From Gnetum montanum (taxonomy: Eukaryota > Streptophyta > Gnetopsida > Gnetales > Gnetaceae), in the NCBI GenBank assembly GCA_015680685.1, contig MNCI01007621.1:1154801-1218800 (forward strand): DNA of 64,000 nucleotides. The letters are read 5' to 3'. The position numbers and the translations under genes were made by a program. This document shows, piece after piece, positions 11,963 through 24,001 of the stretch (the stretch's first letter is position 1; each line of letters starts with the position of its first letter). Below the pieces are notes generated by a model. It had not been told where the DNA came from and made no database searches. It saw only the letters and a list, made by a program, of their open reading frames with translations.

Positions 11963-13108
11963 TAACCGTTTGGTATGCAAAAACCTTAAGGAAAATGGAG
12001 AACAAAGAATTTTTGTTATGAATGATGTATCTACAGGTCATGAACAAGAACGCTACATCATAAGGACTCAAGGAAATGAAATCTACAATGGATTTTCAAA
12101 ATGAAAACTTCATAGGCAAGATGAGAGCATGGACATATATGGATGAAAACAAAGACTAAAAACCAAATTAATATGCTTCAGGGATTGAAAAGAAGAAAAA
12201 TCAATGAGAAAAATCCTCATGAACCAGAGCTAAATTGTTGAGGAGATGTCTCCAAGAAATAGTAGACATCTTAGCCAAGGAGAATGGATTCATAGGAAGA
12301 TGCCTTTAAAAAATAGAAGATGTCCCCATTGGAAAGAAGACATCTCCATAGAAATTTTTTCCAAGAGACATCCCATTCTTCAAGAAAACCTCTCAAGAAT
12401 TAAGGTTGAACTCAGGTAGATATCCCAACTCCAAAGGAGATGTCTATAGTAGTCATTGGGTAGCCATTGCAAAAATTTTGAGATATTTTTGAAAACTATC
12501 AAGCTATAAGAAGACATAAATTCCTGGGAATTATGCAAGACCTATCAACATCAAAGCTATCATTGTCTATTCTATGCTAATGTACTTGTGTTCTTAATTG
12601 TCTCATCATTTGTTTCATTGTCGTACTATGCTTCAAAGTATAAGGACTTGTAATTTGAGTTACATGCATTCCTTTTTCATTCTTTCTATTTCTTTGTTTC
12701 CCTATGGGGTTGATGTGCTTCTTGCAAGAAGGCATCAACATTAAGCTTTTCAAGATTCTATGGGATTGAGTGGTCTTATAGCACAAAAACACTCTAGAGT
12801 GGAGCTCAATTTTTGTACAAGTTGTTGGATCCTCAAAACCACACTTTGAGCTTGTTGGGACCTTGTAGGATTTGGAGATTTTGTAGTGACAAAAATCTCT
12901 ATAGTAAAGCTCAAATCTTGTAAAGGTTGTGGTGTCTTCAAAACCACATTTTCAAAGAAAAAAAATCTAGAGGTGTGCAAGGAATCTACCCTCTGAGTGT
13001 GGAGTACCCAAGTTGGGAAACCACATAATTTTTTGATGTGTTTTGTATGGTAGGTTTGATTTCAATTAGGGAACTTATTCAAGCCTCATTCTAAGTTCTC
13101 CATCCTCA
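11963..13108 (+). repeat. 5' LTR of Element 3
   Basis: About 1.15 kb. The start is set by alignment with the 3' LTR (TAACC here, TGACC at 16400) and the end by CCTCA, two bases before the PBS. Inside are several diverged repeats of the word (G)AGATGTCTCC / AGACATCTCC (12240-12440). The last base positions at the left edge are uncertain by a few bases. Confidence 0.8.
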
Positions 13109-13110
13109 AG

Positions 13111-13123
13111 TGGTATCAAAGCC
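13111..13123 (+). promoter_or_regulatory. Primer-binding site of Element 3 (initiator tRNA-Met)
   Basis: TGGTATCAAAGCC differs by one base from the canonical TGGTATCAGAGCC used by most plant copia elements (established knowledge). It lies two bases after the LTR end. Confidence 0.88.
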
Positions 13124-13163
13124 TAGTACTCTTACACTCAACATTATTTTTCAAGAGTGAACT

Positions 13164-14123
13164 ATGGAGGGGACATCCTACACAAAGTGACCAATGTTTG
13201 ATGGATTCAGTTTTTCCTATTGGAAGGCAAGGATGCAAGGCTTCTTCAAGTTAATAGAGTTTGAGGTTTTGGAGTCTATCCTTGAAAGTTACACATCACC
13301 TATTGACTATGCAACAAAGGCCCTCAAACCATGGAGCAAGTGGACATTTGAAGAAAGAGATAAGTTTATGTACAATTTCAAAGCAAAAAATTGTTTATAG
13401 TGTGCATTAAATAAGTCTAAATTCAACATGATAGCTTATTGTAAAATTACTATAGAAATTTGAAAAACCTTAGAAGCTACCTATGAAGGCAAATCCATAG
13501 TCAAACAATCTAAACTTTTGGTCTTACAAAGTGAGTGTGACAAACTCAAAATGAGAGAAGGTGAAAACATAAAAGAATATTGCTCTAGGGCAAATGATCT
13601 AATTGTAGCAATTAGGGGTACAAGAAAGGACTTTCCTGAAAGTGATGTAACTCTACAACCTGAGTTTAGACCTAAGGTTATAGCTATGGAAGAAATTAGG
13701 GATCTTTTTATCTTAAAATTTGAAGAACTCCAAAGCACTCTTATTGCTTATGAAATGAACCTCATGAGAGAAGGAGCAATAAAAGAAAAGCACATTGCCT
13801 TAAAGTTAACATCTAAAGAAAAGGAACCTAATAAGCAAGATGTGAGAAGCAAAGAAGAAATAGCTCTTCTTTCAAGAAGAGTTCAACTACTTCTTGCAAG
13901 AAAAGAAAAATGTGTCAATAAAATGGATCCTAAACAATCCAACTCTAGAGGCAAAGATAAAGATAATAATTTTTCAGATTCTAATTTTGATGTGTTTTCA
14001 ATAGAATGTTGGATATGTGGAGGAAGAGGCCATGTGGCCTACAAATTTCCTAGCAGTTGCAAGTTGCAACAAAAAGAGAGGATTGATGGGGATATGAAAA
14101 AGACCAACTTCTACACTAGCTAG
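13164..14123 (+). pseudogene. Copia-type gag of Element 3
   Basis: One reading frame of about 320 codons from the ATG at 13164, broken by only three stop codons and no visible indel. It begins with FDGFSFSYWKARMQGFFKL, the conserved start of plant copia gag (UBN2-type). It ends with a zinc knuckle CWICGGRGHVAYKF: C-x2-C-x4-H are present and the fourth ligand is Phe instead of Cys. The middle, with the words FRPKVIAMEEIRDL and LIAYEMNL, is typical of this family. Gag would form the element's capsid; the stops and lost ligand make this copy inactive. Confidence 0.85.
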
Positions 14124-16399
14124 GTTGATGGTGAGCAAAGTGAAGGAGAAGTGGATAAATCTACAAAATATTCTCAACTTATTTACATGGATCTTACAAA
14201 TTAAAATCCAATAAAAATTTCTGATGAATCAAGAGGTAAGTATAATGAAAGGTATAGTAAATTAAGAGAAGAAATTCTTATCTTACATTATCTACTTAAG
14301 AAGGTAAAGAAAAATATGAATAGAATTTTTCTAAAATTCATACGGTATCTTCCAAATTAAAAGGATAAATCTTAAACATAAAGGCTAAGATTCATATTCT
14401 AACACCTTTAGATGAAGAAAAATGCAAGGATTCTCAAGAAGGAGGAATCCATGAAAATCAGTCTAGGAGTGAAGATTTGGAAGAAATCCCACAAAGTGGA
14501 TACAAGCTCTAACTCAAGTTTAATTAGGTTTGAAAATCCTATTCTTCAGTAAAATACTTTATTTTTTGTAAAAATTATGGAATTAAATAATATTTTGATT
14601 ATCCTTAAGTTGGACAAAATAGCATTGATGCTTGGTCTCATCAAAACAAACCCAGTAAGGATATCTTACAAGAAACAACAACTTGGAATGGAAATGAGTT
14701 AAAAGTTGGAAAAATTATCAAAATAATGGATGATACAATAGATGATCATAGATGTTTTTGTCTTGAAGAACATGAACAAGAAGGATTATCATACAAGAGA
14801 ACTAATGAAAGAAAAANGTAAGGTAAGCCATGCTAAGTTTCTATTTCCTTACTTGCTAGTTAAAATTTTGGTCTATCATTGAATAGTTTCTAAATTTTCT
14901 TTTTGAAACATATATCTCTATTTGTAGGGAAGAAAATCAAAATAGTATGGCTATCTCTCATGCTTAAAATCTTTTAGCAACATACATGTCATTAAAAAGG
15001 ATTATTCTTGTAAAAAGGTAGAATCTAAGAATCAAAAATGGTATTGCATTCATGTCTATCATAAATTGCCTCTAATTTAATAATATCATATTAAGTTTTA
15101 TAGGAAATGTTTAGTTGTTTGATCAAGAGGAAAGAAATATTTGTTCTGATTTTTATCCAATATTTTTTTTCTTTTTTCATTGAATTACATAATTCCTTTT
15201 TAGAGTAAGGTAGTAAAGAAACTAGCTTCAAGATAAAAATAAGCACATATATAAGGGGATCTTGGATCTCATAAATTATTACAAAGCATCCATAAATGAA
15301 AGTATATGAATTTTTTTTTTTTGAAGGCTTATTCATCTACTACTAGAGCAAAATATTTTTGGTTCAATTTGTAAAATATCTACTACCCTTGAGTGATCAT
15401 TAATTACTTTATTAATACCAATTTTAAAAAAATTAGCATGATAAGTGATGTTCTTTTGACCCTTCCTTAAAAGCTAGATATATGTGCCATGGAATTACTA
15501 AGCCCTTGTTGATGCCTCAAAAGGAGTAGAATATAGAATGATTATAAAATCATGTGATATTGTTTTATAGCTTATTCAAAAAAGTTACCTAATTTTACAT
15601 GCTCAAACTTTAGACATCAGCCCTTTTTTTAAAATCCTCTTGAACATAAATTGAAAGGCTTAGCTTAGTCTATTTGGATTAGCCATGGGTTACTAACAAG
15701 AGGGCAACTCTTAATTGGAATTTGGTTTGTCAACCCTATGAAACAATGTGCTCTACTTAACTAATTTTGTAAATACTTATATCTCTATTATAGTACTGCA
15801 CACTATGAATATCTCTTCTTAGAGTACTTAAGCCCTCTATTTCTAATATGAACTAAAGAAGTACCCATACTTTCATTATGAAAGCTTATTATGATATTCT
15901 AAAAATGAATGGATAACATACCTCAAGATACATGTGATCCATATGAACATCCTAGAAATTGGTTTATCTCTTGACCTAAAGACTGATCTATAAATTCCTT
16001 ATGTATTAGGTACTAACTGGATGAAAATTGTGCATTCTTTTGGTCTATTTTGTTGCTTGGCTCCACTTCTTTTTGATGATGTCCAAAAAGGGGGAGAATT
16101 TGGTATTATTTTTGATATTATTGGTAATTATTTATTGTGGTCATACTAAGAATCAGATATATAGATCAAATTGATTATGCTATTATGGACATCATTTATA
16201 AGTATGTGATTGTGATGTGATATGATTGTGAAATGACTAAATAACTATGGTTCATGGAATATAGTGCACTATTGGGATCTTATGAATGTATTTAAACTAG
16301 TTTCATGAGCAATATTGCAATTATATGTCTTACTCATTTCTGAAGAGTACTAATCCATTTTCTTAGGTTTTGGACATCACCAAAAAAGGGGAAGATTTT
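14124..16399 (+). other. Rest of Element 3 interior, no defendable pol, with polypurine tract
   Basis: AT-rich, stops in every frame. After gag the words EGEVDKSTKY and a Lys-rich stretch suggest the gag tail. At about 15020-15060 ESKNQKWY could be the start of the protease segment (normally KWYLDSG...), but the following residues do not match. No RT, RNase H or integrase motif is visible. GATGTCCAAAAAGGGGGAGA (16079-16098) and AAAAAAGGGGAAG (about 16382-16394) look like polypurine tracts; the second is next to the 3' LTR. One ambiguous base lies at 14817. Confidence 0.5.
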
Positions 16400-16478
16400 T
16401 GACCTTTTGGTATGTCAAAACCTTAAGGAAAATGAAGAACAAATAATGTTTTTTATGGATGATGTATCTATAGGTCAT
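16400..16478 (+). repeat. 3' LTR of Element 3, left piece
   Basis: TGACC... matches the start of the 5' LTR at 11963, then runs parallel to it until the insertion point of Element 2 (GATGTATCTATAGGTCAT here, GATGTATCTACAGGTCAT at 12025-12042). Confidence 0.85.
16474..16478 (+). repeat. Target-site duplication of Element 2, left copy (GTCAT)
   Basis: GTCAT immediately precedes the LTR of Element 2 and is repeated at 24002-24006 immediately after it. The uninterrupted LTR at about 12038 has the site once. Confidence 0.9.
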
Positions 16479-17371
16479 TGATGAATCGTGGTTCATCAAG
16501 TTGCGATATCGGATCCACAATATCGAATACGCAATATCAAGTACGCAATATCGCACCCAACAATGATATCAGATATGCGATATCATGGTTCCTGTGTGGG
16601 CCTATAAAAAGACATGTAGGCACATGGGAAAGGGAATCTTTAGTCAATTTTTAGAGTCAAGTTTAGTGTAGGATCTTTTTGTCATTTTTCCTCTCAACCT
16701 TCTCTCCCAATGCATGCCCACAGAGTGATGATTGTAATTGTATGGCATCCTTTATTCGAGTGTGATGTACTTGGACACACACATGACCAAAAATAAAGAT
16801 CGAGATTACTTCATCATTGTAGCATTCACTTAATTTAATTATTTAATTGTTGTTGTTATTTATTGCTTTTGTAGTTAATATCTCTTCACCCTAAACTCCT
16901 TAAATGTGGAATGAGTATGACTTAATCATGAGCATGTAAGTGTGACTACTTGGTATCCTAGTAGCATACCTAGGCCATGCGCTTGGTAATCCCTGTAGTA
17001 GTCATGCACAAGGTCCAAGATGTGTACGGATGCTTAAGGAACAGATGCTCATTGCACTTAAGCTAGCTTAGATTCTCTCTCCCTATCTCCTATTAGTTTA
17101 GATTTTCTCTCCCTTTTCCTCTTAGCTTAATTAAAGATATTTTCCATTGCCTCTAGGAGTAACACTAGGTTAGAAACCACATCATACACCTCACTCTAGA
17201 CTAAACCATACATGACAAAGCAAATACTAGTCTAGGTGGGAAGACAGTGAAATACGATCAATGAGTAACTATCTCAATACCACAACTAGCCTTTCTGCGG
17301 AGTTCAACTAGATCATGCGTGAAACGCTCGTATTCGTATGGTTGAGTGTAGGGGTACCTCGCCACTCATCA
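16479..17371 (+). repeat. 5' LTR of Element 2
   Basis: 893 bp starting TGATGAAT and ending ACTCATCA. A TATA box TATAAAAA lies at 16603-16610, with six ATATC words in the 90 bp upstream. The 3' half carries the same CCTAGTAGCATACC / TTGGTAATCCC motifs as other Athila-like LTRs here. Confidence 0.9.
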
Positions 17372-17372
17372 T

Positions 17373-17390
17373 TGGCGTGGTTGCGGGGGA
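17373..17390 (+). promoter_or_regulatory. Primer-binding site of Element 2 (tRNA-Asp type)
   Basis: TGGCGTGGTTGCGGGGGA follows the LTR after a one-base spacer and matches the Athila-type PBS TGGCGCCGTTGCCGGGGA at 15 of 18 positions. Confidence 0.88.
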
Positions 17391-17504
17391 TGGTGCTAGT
17401 TACTTAGATTAATTACATCATACAACATCGTTGTAACAAAGTATTCACAATACATCTTTTAGAAAAGAAATTAATTTCAGTTAAGTCACACACAAATTCA
17501 CACA

Positions 17505-19480
17505 TCATGTCTCTCTGACAAGACTATGATAATGTAACAACCAATAAGGCAATTCATTAGAGAACCAACGAATTATACCCAATCTGATGTAGGGGTTTCC
17601 TATAAATGTAAACGAAGACAACATCATCCCAACTCACAAATGCATAACCTACCCAATGACGATGAACCCCTACTGGCCACTACAAGCCTAACTCAAATAC
17701 AAGAGGTTGTTTGAATATCTCGCAAGCATCGCAAGGAAAGTTGTCTACCCAGGCTTGACTTAAACAACTTTCCTAAGTTTTCAGGAGGCTACAATTTAGA
17801 TCCACAACAACATTTATAGGCCTTCTACAATGCCTATGCATGGAACAACATTGATAATGGGTGGTAGAAACTTAAGCTCTTCCCTATTACACTCATTGGC
17901 CTTGCAAAAGTATGGTTTAGGTCTTTAAAACCAAAATCAATCCGATGTTGGCCAACAATGGTAGAACTCTTCAATGAAAGATATCAAACCTATGCAAAAG
18001 TGTAGCCTTGAGGAGACAAGTCCAAGAGTGGAAACAAGAACAACATGAACCCTTGAACATGGCCATAGAAAGATATTATGCATTATTCAACAACTACCCA
18101 GGCCATGAGTTCTCTGAGGAAAGGCTAATGTACCATGTCATAGATGGGCTCCGTAATGAAACAAGGGAGACCCTAGGGATGTACACCCAAGGTCAACTAT
18201 ATGAGCTACGAACCCATCAACTCCAATAGCTTATCAAATGGGTAGCAAAAAAAGAAGTAGAAATGGCTAAATGGGAGAATGCTAAAAAATATCAACAGGC
18301 CCAAAAATCAACAAGGGCCCATGAGTATGAAGAGGAGAAATCAACTCACCTCAAGGAGGTGGAACTATCATTGCCAGTACTATAATCATTGGATGAAATT
18401 GAGGCAAAGATCAATAAGATAATGGAATGGATGCATGAAAAATGTAGAGAATATGACAACATTATTGGGGATAGAGTCATGACGAACCAAGAAGCAAGAT
18501 GAAATAACTTTAGACAATCAAAAAGAAGGGTTGAAAAAAATAAGAGCTCAACTGCTAATCATACGTATCAATGCAAAATTTTGCTGTATGATCACCCCAA
18601 CGGCCAATGTACAAACTTGTCACATTTACAGAAGCATTGGGGAAGAACATTACATCCAGAGTTCGTACAAAGATACTATGTTTGATCACAGTGGCAAAAA
18701 TCCTAGTTGTTGGGGAGGCCACCCTCAAACTGGTTACACCCTTCATACCATCTAAATCTAAGTGCTTATCAAGTCCAACACCATGTTTCCCCAACTAGTT
18801 CAACATCCTCTATCTCACCACATTATTATCATTCTCCCCAATAATATAAACCCATATCCTCTCCAACACAACCACCACCTTGGATACCTTACACTTCTCC
18901 TTAATTTCAAAATTCTCATCCTTCACCTCCTTCTACATCGCCACTAAGTGTTCCAGAGGGTTTTCCGCCGCACCAACCCACGAATGTTACTTGTGCTACT
19001 ACTATCAACAACAGTGGGAATCCTCCACAGCATCATAGGTGTCCCTTCTTTAGACATGACTATAAGAAGGGACAGCACACTTTTGAGCCCACTGCACCTT
19101 CCAACCCAGCACAAGTCCAACACTATGGTGTAGCTTCCTCCTCGAACCCAATGCCTCGTGTTACTTTCTCTAGGCCACCAACCAATATCCCAAAAACCAT
19201 ACAGCCTAATGAATATAGCCACCGAGGGAGACAGATCGATCCTTGCATACCATCTTCTGGTCAAGGGTACCATAGTGGGTCAACCGCTCATCAATTAACT
19301 ACACCCTATAACCTGCCCCACTATGCCAACTATAATCAAGTGTGTGAACCCCAATAGGGTAAATATGATCGAGTCCCAACATTTCCAACATGTAAGGATC
19401 CCAAATTTTCATTTATTAATCCTTGCCATACTCAACTATTTAGTCATGGGGGATACCACCCCCCACCCCCCTCTAATAAC
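17505..19480 (+). pseudogene. gag of Element 2
   Basis: The conserved gag core runs from about 17755 to 18240, with FPKFSGGYNLDPQQ, then ALFNNYPGHEFSEE and a downstream LGMYTQGQLYELR. It aligns in order with the gag of Element 1 (2355-2594). A charged helical stretch (KKEVEMAKWENAKKYQQ) and then a Pro/Ser/Gln-rich tail (about 18760-19370) follow. The tail is typical of a gag C-terminus. Stops interrupt the frame at several points (for example near 18004 and 18229). No protease follows; the sequence passes directly into the post-pol type of non-coding DNA. Confidence 0.8.
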
Positions 19481-21446
19481 AAGTAGGACTAATAAATATT
19501 TTTCATTTTCTCTAATTTTGAAAAAAAAAATTCAGTTTTTCACTTTTCAACTTATTGTTTGATTTTTTTTCCTTTTTCTCTTTTTATTTTTTCATCTTTT
19601 TTTGAGTAATCTCATCTATGAATAAAAAACTCATGTGACTCATTGGTTAAGGTGGTGTTCTATGCTATCAAGTCTCAAGTGACTAATTAATTGGACAGCG
19701 AGCCACAACATCCATTCACCCATTCTATTAATAAGAGATTCTACTCTGGGTACAATGATATTCTTGACATCATTAAACTTAAAGTAATTTTATGTTATTG
19801 TGCCCAGAGTGATGAATGATGGACCAAGAAAGAATGGACAGGATGTGACATCAAGGGGACTTGTAGATTCTCTTTGGCATCTATGGGAGTTATCATGTAG
19901 CTTGGTTGTACTAAGATCCTTGTAGATCTAATGAAAAATGGGAGTAAGAGTAATCAAAAGGCACACGATCAAGGAAAAATAATGATATTCTAGGGGGTCC
20001 CATTCGAAACACATGTACCCATGCCTAAAGTTAGGTGGCTTCTCTGGATTAAGCAATACATTTAAAAAAACACGTGTGCCACAAAGCAAAAATCACTCCT
20101 CATTTGAACGAAGCACTGAGTGATCATACGCCTTGCTATCATGGTGCTCTTACGATTGTTCATCACTGGATGAAGTAATGTGATGTCATTGACTAGAGGA
20201 ATGGACTTGACCCTGATTTTCGAGTGAAGGGTTAATGACACATTAATCATGCCCTACATGTTGGATTCATTGTACCCTGAGTCTGTTACCTCATGTTCCA
20301 CTCTCTGCAATCCCTTCTAAAATTCACCTCACCTCGTTGTTCATGTAATTGGGACTTGTATCTTGTCTAGTATTGAATTTATATCTCATCACAGTGGTAT
20401 CTACATGTGTGTGTTTTTTGGAACTAGCGTGGATTACATTTAACCCTTTTAGTGCCTACGGACATTTTAAGGTGTGGTTACGTAAGGGAATTATAGGTAG
20501 AAACCTGCTTTGGAGAGGATCCACTTGTGTAACTTCTATAAATTGCACTTGTAACACATCTTCCACACATCATCTTATATCCTCTAAGCATTACCAACAT
20601 TCATCTTTCCCTTAGCACCCTTTTAGTTCAAGCGTTTCTATGAGCTAACACATGTCCCTTTTCCCCTACTCTTCATGATTCTCACTGTCATATTTTACAT
20701 CATTAGACTCTTTGTGCCTTCAAGACTAGTTTGTATTACCCTAGACCCCTTTACATTGACCTACACGTCCTTAGTTTATACCTTGGAGTTTCAAAAATTT
20801 TAAAACAATTTAAAATTTGGTAAATTTTACAAGTGCCCTATTTTTGGTAGGACGCAATATCGGGTCCCCAATATCGAGTTTGACATAATATCGGGTCCCC
20901 ACTAGTGAGTACACGATATCGTGTCCTTAAAATATATATATACATGGACCCCTCACACCTGTCAACATCATTAGCAACTGTTCATGCAGGGGAAGTTTTT
21001 CAAATTTCCTTCTACAACTTGCAATTGCACATTTCTCGCTTCACAAACCATAACTCGCTCGCTGGTGCTCCGATTTTCATTCTGTCTAAACCTACTTAAA
21101 CCTGGAGTGTTCAACTTAGTCATGGGGGAGGGGTACATGCTAATTTGTGTATCAATTTTTTGAAATTTTTCATCACCTGAAGGACACTATCAAGGGTAAT
21201 TAGTTATAAAAATAATAATAAACATGTGCCAAAAACAATATCATCTCCTTATTTATACCAAAAAATTAAACTCTAAAGCCACCTAAGCAAAGTGAACCAA
21301 ATATTAAAACCTTGTGGGGACATTTCCATTAAAACTCTTAACTTTATAATCACACGGAATCATACTTAACTCATTAAGGCAAGAAGTAAGGTATAACTTA
21401 ATTTTGATAAGAAACCTTACTAATGATTGGCCCCATGTGATTGCAG
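19440..21446 (+). other. Non-coding middle of Element 2, with TCATGGGGGA motifs and a U3-like block
   Basis: TCATGGGGGATACC at 19445 and TCATGGGGGAGG at 21119 resemble the polypurine tract of Element 1. Between them the sequence follows the 3' region of Element 1 (CCACAACATCC at about 19703 and 8147; the GAGGATCCACTTG segment at about 20514). At 20850-20945 four ATATC words and a TA-rich TATA-like run resemble an LTR U3. Just before the next ORF, TGTGATTGCAG could serve as a splice acceptor. Confidence 0.55.
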
Positions 21447-23336
21447 ATGGCCCCAAAGCATGGACAACAAGAAGGTCCCTCTCAAGGTGTGTTTAAGTAA
21501 CCCAGGAGAGGTAAAGGATAGATGCCTATCGAACAACATGCAGAGCAAGAGGAACAATCATTCAGTATCCATCAAGAAGAAGGCCTTGCCACTATACAAT
21601 CAAGACAGGAAAAACGAGGAGCTACTGTAGTGCCTAAACAGGGACGACACCTCACGTTGCCCCCAGAATGTGTCCAGGCCATCCATGAAAGGTCCACATC
21701 AGCTACAATGATCGTGGAATTAAACTTCAGACCTTTCATGGAATTCTCTCGTGAGGTCATTAGGGACCACCTCAAGGGGTCTCCATTATGGCCTATTCTC
21801 TCTAAAAGCAGTGCTTGGTACTTAGGAGAAATGTACCAATTCTAGAACAATAAAGAAGAATGCACCATAGTTAACATTTGTGGTGTATCTATTGATTTCT
21901 TCATCCAAGCCATTTCATAAGTGTTAAACCTTTCGAATATAGGGCCAAAGGTTGCTCATCTATCCACTCACTCTGATGCTGATGCACAAAAGGTTTGGTT
22001 AGATAGGGTGTACGATAAAGAAGATAAGACCTATGGAGAGTTGACGTTGGAAGAGAAAATCTACTATAAAATTCGAACTTATCACACCTTCCCCACAAAA
22101 GGGTTAAACAAAAATCCAACATATGTGGTAAGAGGATGTGCGATATTGATGGGAAAGGTTAATGCTAACCTGCCTCATCTATATTTCATGGAGATCTTAA
22201 GGTAGTTTGAAGGACATAAGATAGGGAAGTCTATGTTGCCCTTCCCTTGTCTTATCAAAAAGCTGTGAAAGCGTGTTAGTATTCGAGGATACACCAATGA
22301 TGTCCTCAGGATAGCCCAAAATGATTCATACGCTGAACTGCTAAAGCCACCAGCTACAAGGAAAATTGCTGGTGAGACACTAGGGCCAGAACGAGAGCAA
22401 GAATAGACAGTGGAGCCCACTACAACTCAACTTGCAGGGCCCATCCAACCGCCAAGCATGGGACCCAGTCAACAACAAGAAGCAAGGCCTAGCACGAGCC
22501 AACAAGATCAACCACTGCCACCGCCATAGGATTACCGACCGTCGATGAGCCATCTCAAGGCCATCGCTGAGACAGTCAGTTGGGGAAGTCGTGATGATGC
22601 AAATCTCTTCCACATCATCAATGATACTATACGGCCCATTATTTTTGTAGATCATGCAAGGGGCGATGTGTCCATTTAAACAAGAGAAGAGGAGAGTTAT
22701 TGGTGACAACAGATTTCAGGGAACGCTACATCCTTTCAAGTGCAACTAAAAACTAGTGAAAGGGCCACAATGGTGGTCATGCAACACCAGGATGTAGCTG
22801 GAGCTGCAGAGGTGATCACGAACCACATCAAGGAATCTTTTAACATCCCTATTATGTCACCGGTAAACTTTGGCTGATCCCTCAATGACTCCTGTGGAAC
22901 ATGAGGATGTGCTTAATCGATTACTGTAAATAAGACAGGTGATGACATCCTTGTTTGACATCCCATAAGATGTTACAGTAGCACAATCAGACTACATCTC
23001 CACCAAAGGAAATCTGGTCATGACAGACATAAGGGCCAAGCATGCAAAAGCAAAAAGTTGCAAGACTGCAAGAAAGGCTCGTAACCTTGCAAGCTGCACA
23101 GCGGGATCGCTCTCAATTTGTTTCCACAGATCAACTAGACACCTTCAAGACTAACCAACTCAAAAAATTACTAGTAAAAAATAAAAAGGTAGTAGAAGAA
23201 AAAGACAAGGCTGACTGGGATGCCTCCATGGCACAAGCGCAAACTTACGCACATGCCAAGGCACTCAAGGCCTTACAAGAAGAAAACAAACATCTTGTTG
23301 CTGACAACCTTCGGTTAACCTCTATGGAGAAATAGA
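21447..23336 (+). pseudogene. Extra ORF of Element 2 (sense, downstream of gag), with a C-terminal coiled coil
   Basis: A frame running from ATG 21447 to about 22860 shows scattered stops but keeps register. It contains the blocks FMEFSREVIRDHLKGS, LEEKIYYKIRTYHTFPT and RGCAILMGKVNANLPHLYF, then a Pro/Gln/Ser-rich linker (about 22380-22530). After one frame change, 23042-23335 gives a Lys/Glu/Gln-rich coiled coil (LQERLVTLQAAQRD, LKALQEENKHL). The middle block resembles in layout the 'putative plant transposon protein' domain found in Athila-like elements; that is my reading, not a search result. The function of this domain is unknown. Confidence 0.6.
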
Positions 23337-23571
23337 AGAACATTCTCAAAGAACATTTTTAGTGGCTGTGAGAATAGCTGATCAGGCTCAACTAGGACAT
23401 GTATCATTTGGCCAAGGAAAATCAAACCCTCTCAACGGAGGAGGTACGCACCATCCGTCAGAAGATGGCCATCGAAATAAGCACATGGCAGAACGATGCC
23501 AAGCGGCACGAAAAATAAAAAAATCATTGAGAAGGAGATCCATATGGCCAAGGCCCACATCAATGCTTTTA

Positions 23572-24001
23572 GTGACTACTTGGAATCCTAGTAGTGTACC
23601 TAGGTCATGCACTTGGTATTCCCAGTAGTAGTCATGCACAAGGTCCAAGATGTGTATGGATGATTAAGGAACAAATGCTCATCGCACTTAGGCTAGCTTA
23701 GATTCTCTCTTCCTATCTCCTATTAGTTTAGATTCTCTCTCCCTTTTCCTCTTGGCTTAATTAAAGATATTTTTCATTGCCTCTAGGAGTAACACTAGGT
23801 TAGAAACCACATCATATACCTCACTCTAGACTAAACCATACGTGACAAAGCAAATACTAGTCCAGGTGGGAAGATAGCAAACTGTGATCAATGAGTAACT
23901 ATCTAGATATCACAACTAGCCCATATATGGAGTCCAACTGGATCATGCATGAAACGCTCATATTCGTATGGTTGAGTGTAGGGGTACCTCGCCACTCATC
24001 G
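23572..24001 (+). repeat. 3' LTR of Element 2, 3' portion only
   Basis: Matches 16943-17371 closely, from GTGACTACTTGG to CCACTCATC. The last base is G where the 5' LTR has A. The first half of the LTR (U3, TATA box) is absent: at 23570 it joins directly to sequence continuing from the coiled-coil ORF. Confidence 0.9.

Larger units (their letters stand above)
16479..24001 (+). mobile_element. Element 2: pol-less Athila-like element nested in Element 3
   Basis: 7.5 kb bounded by GTCAT duplications. It contains a full 5' LTR, a tRNA-Asp-type PBS, a gag, about 2 kb resembling the 3' region of Element 1, a second long ORF (21447-23336) and the last 430 bp of a 3' LTR. No PR, RT or integrase is visible, so it would depend on enzymes from another element. 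The left part of the 3' LTR is missing, which points to an internal deletion after insertion (the outer target-site copy is intact). Confidence 0.88.
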
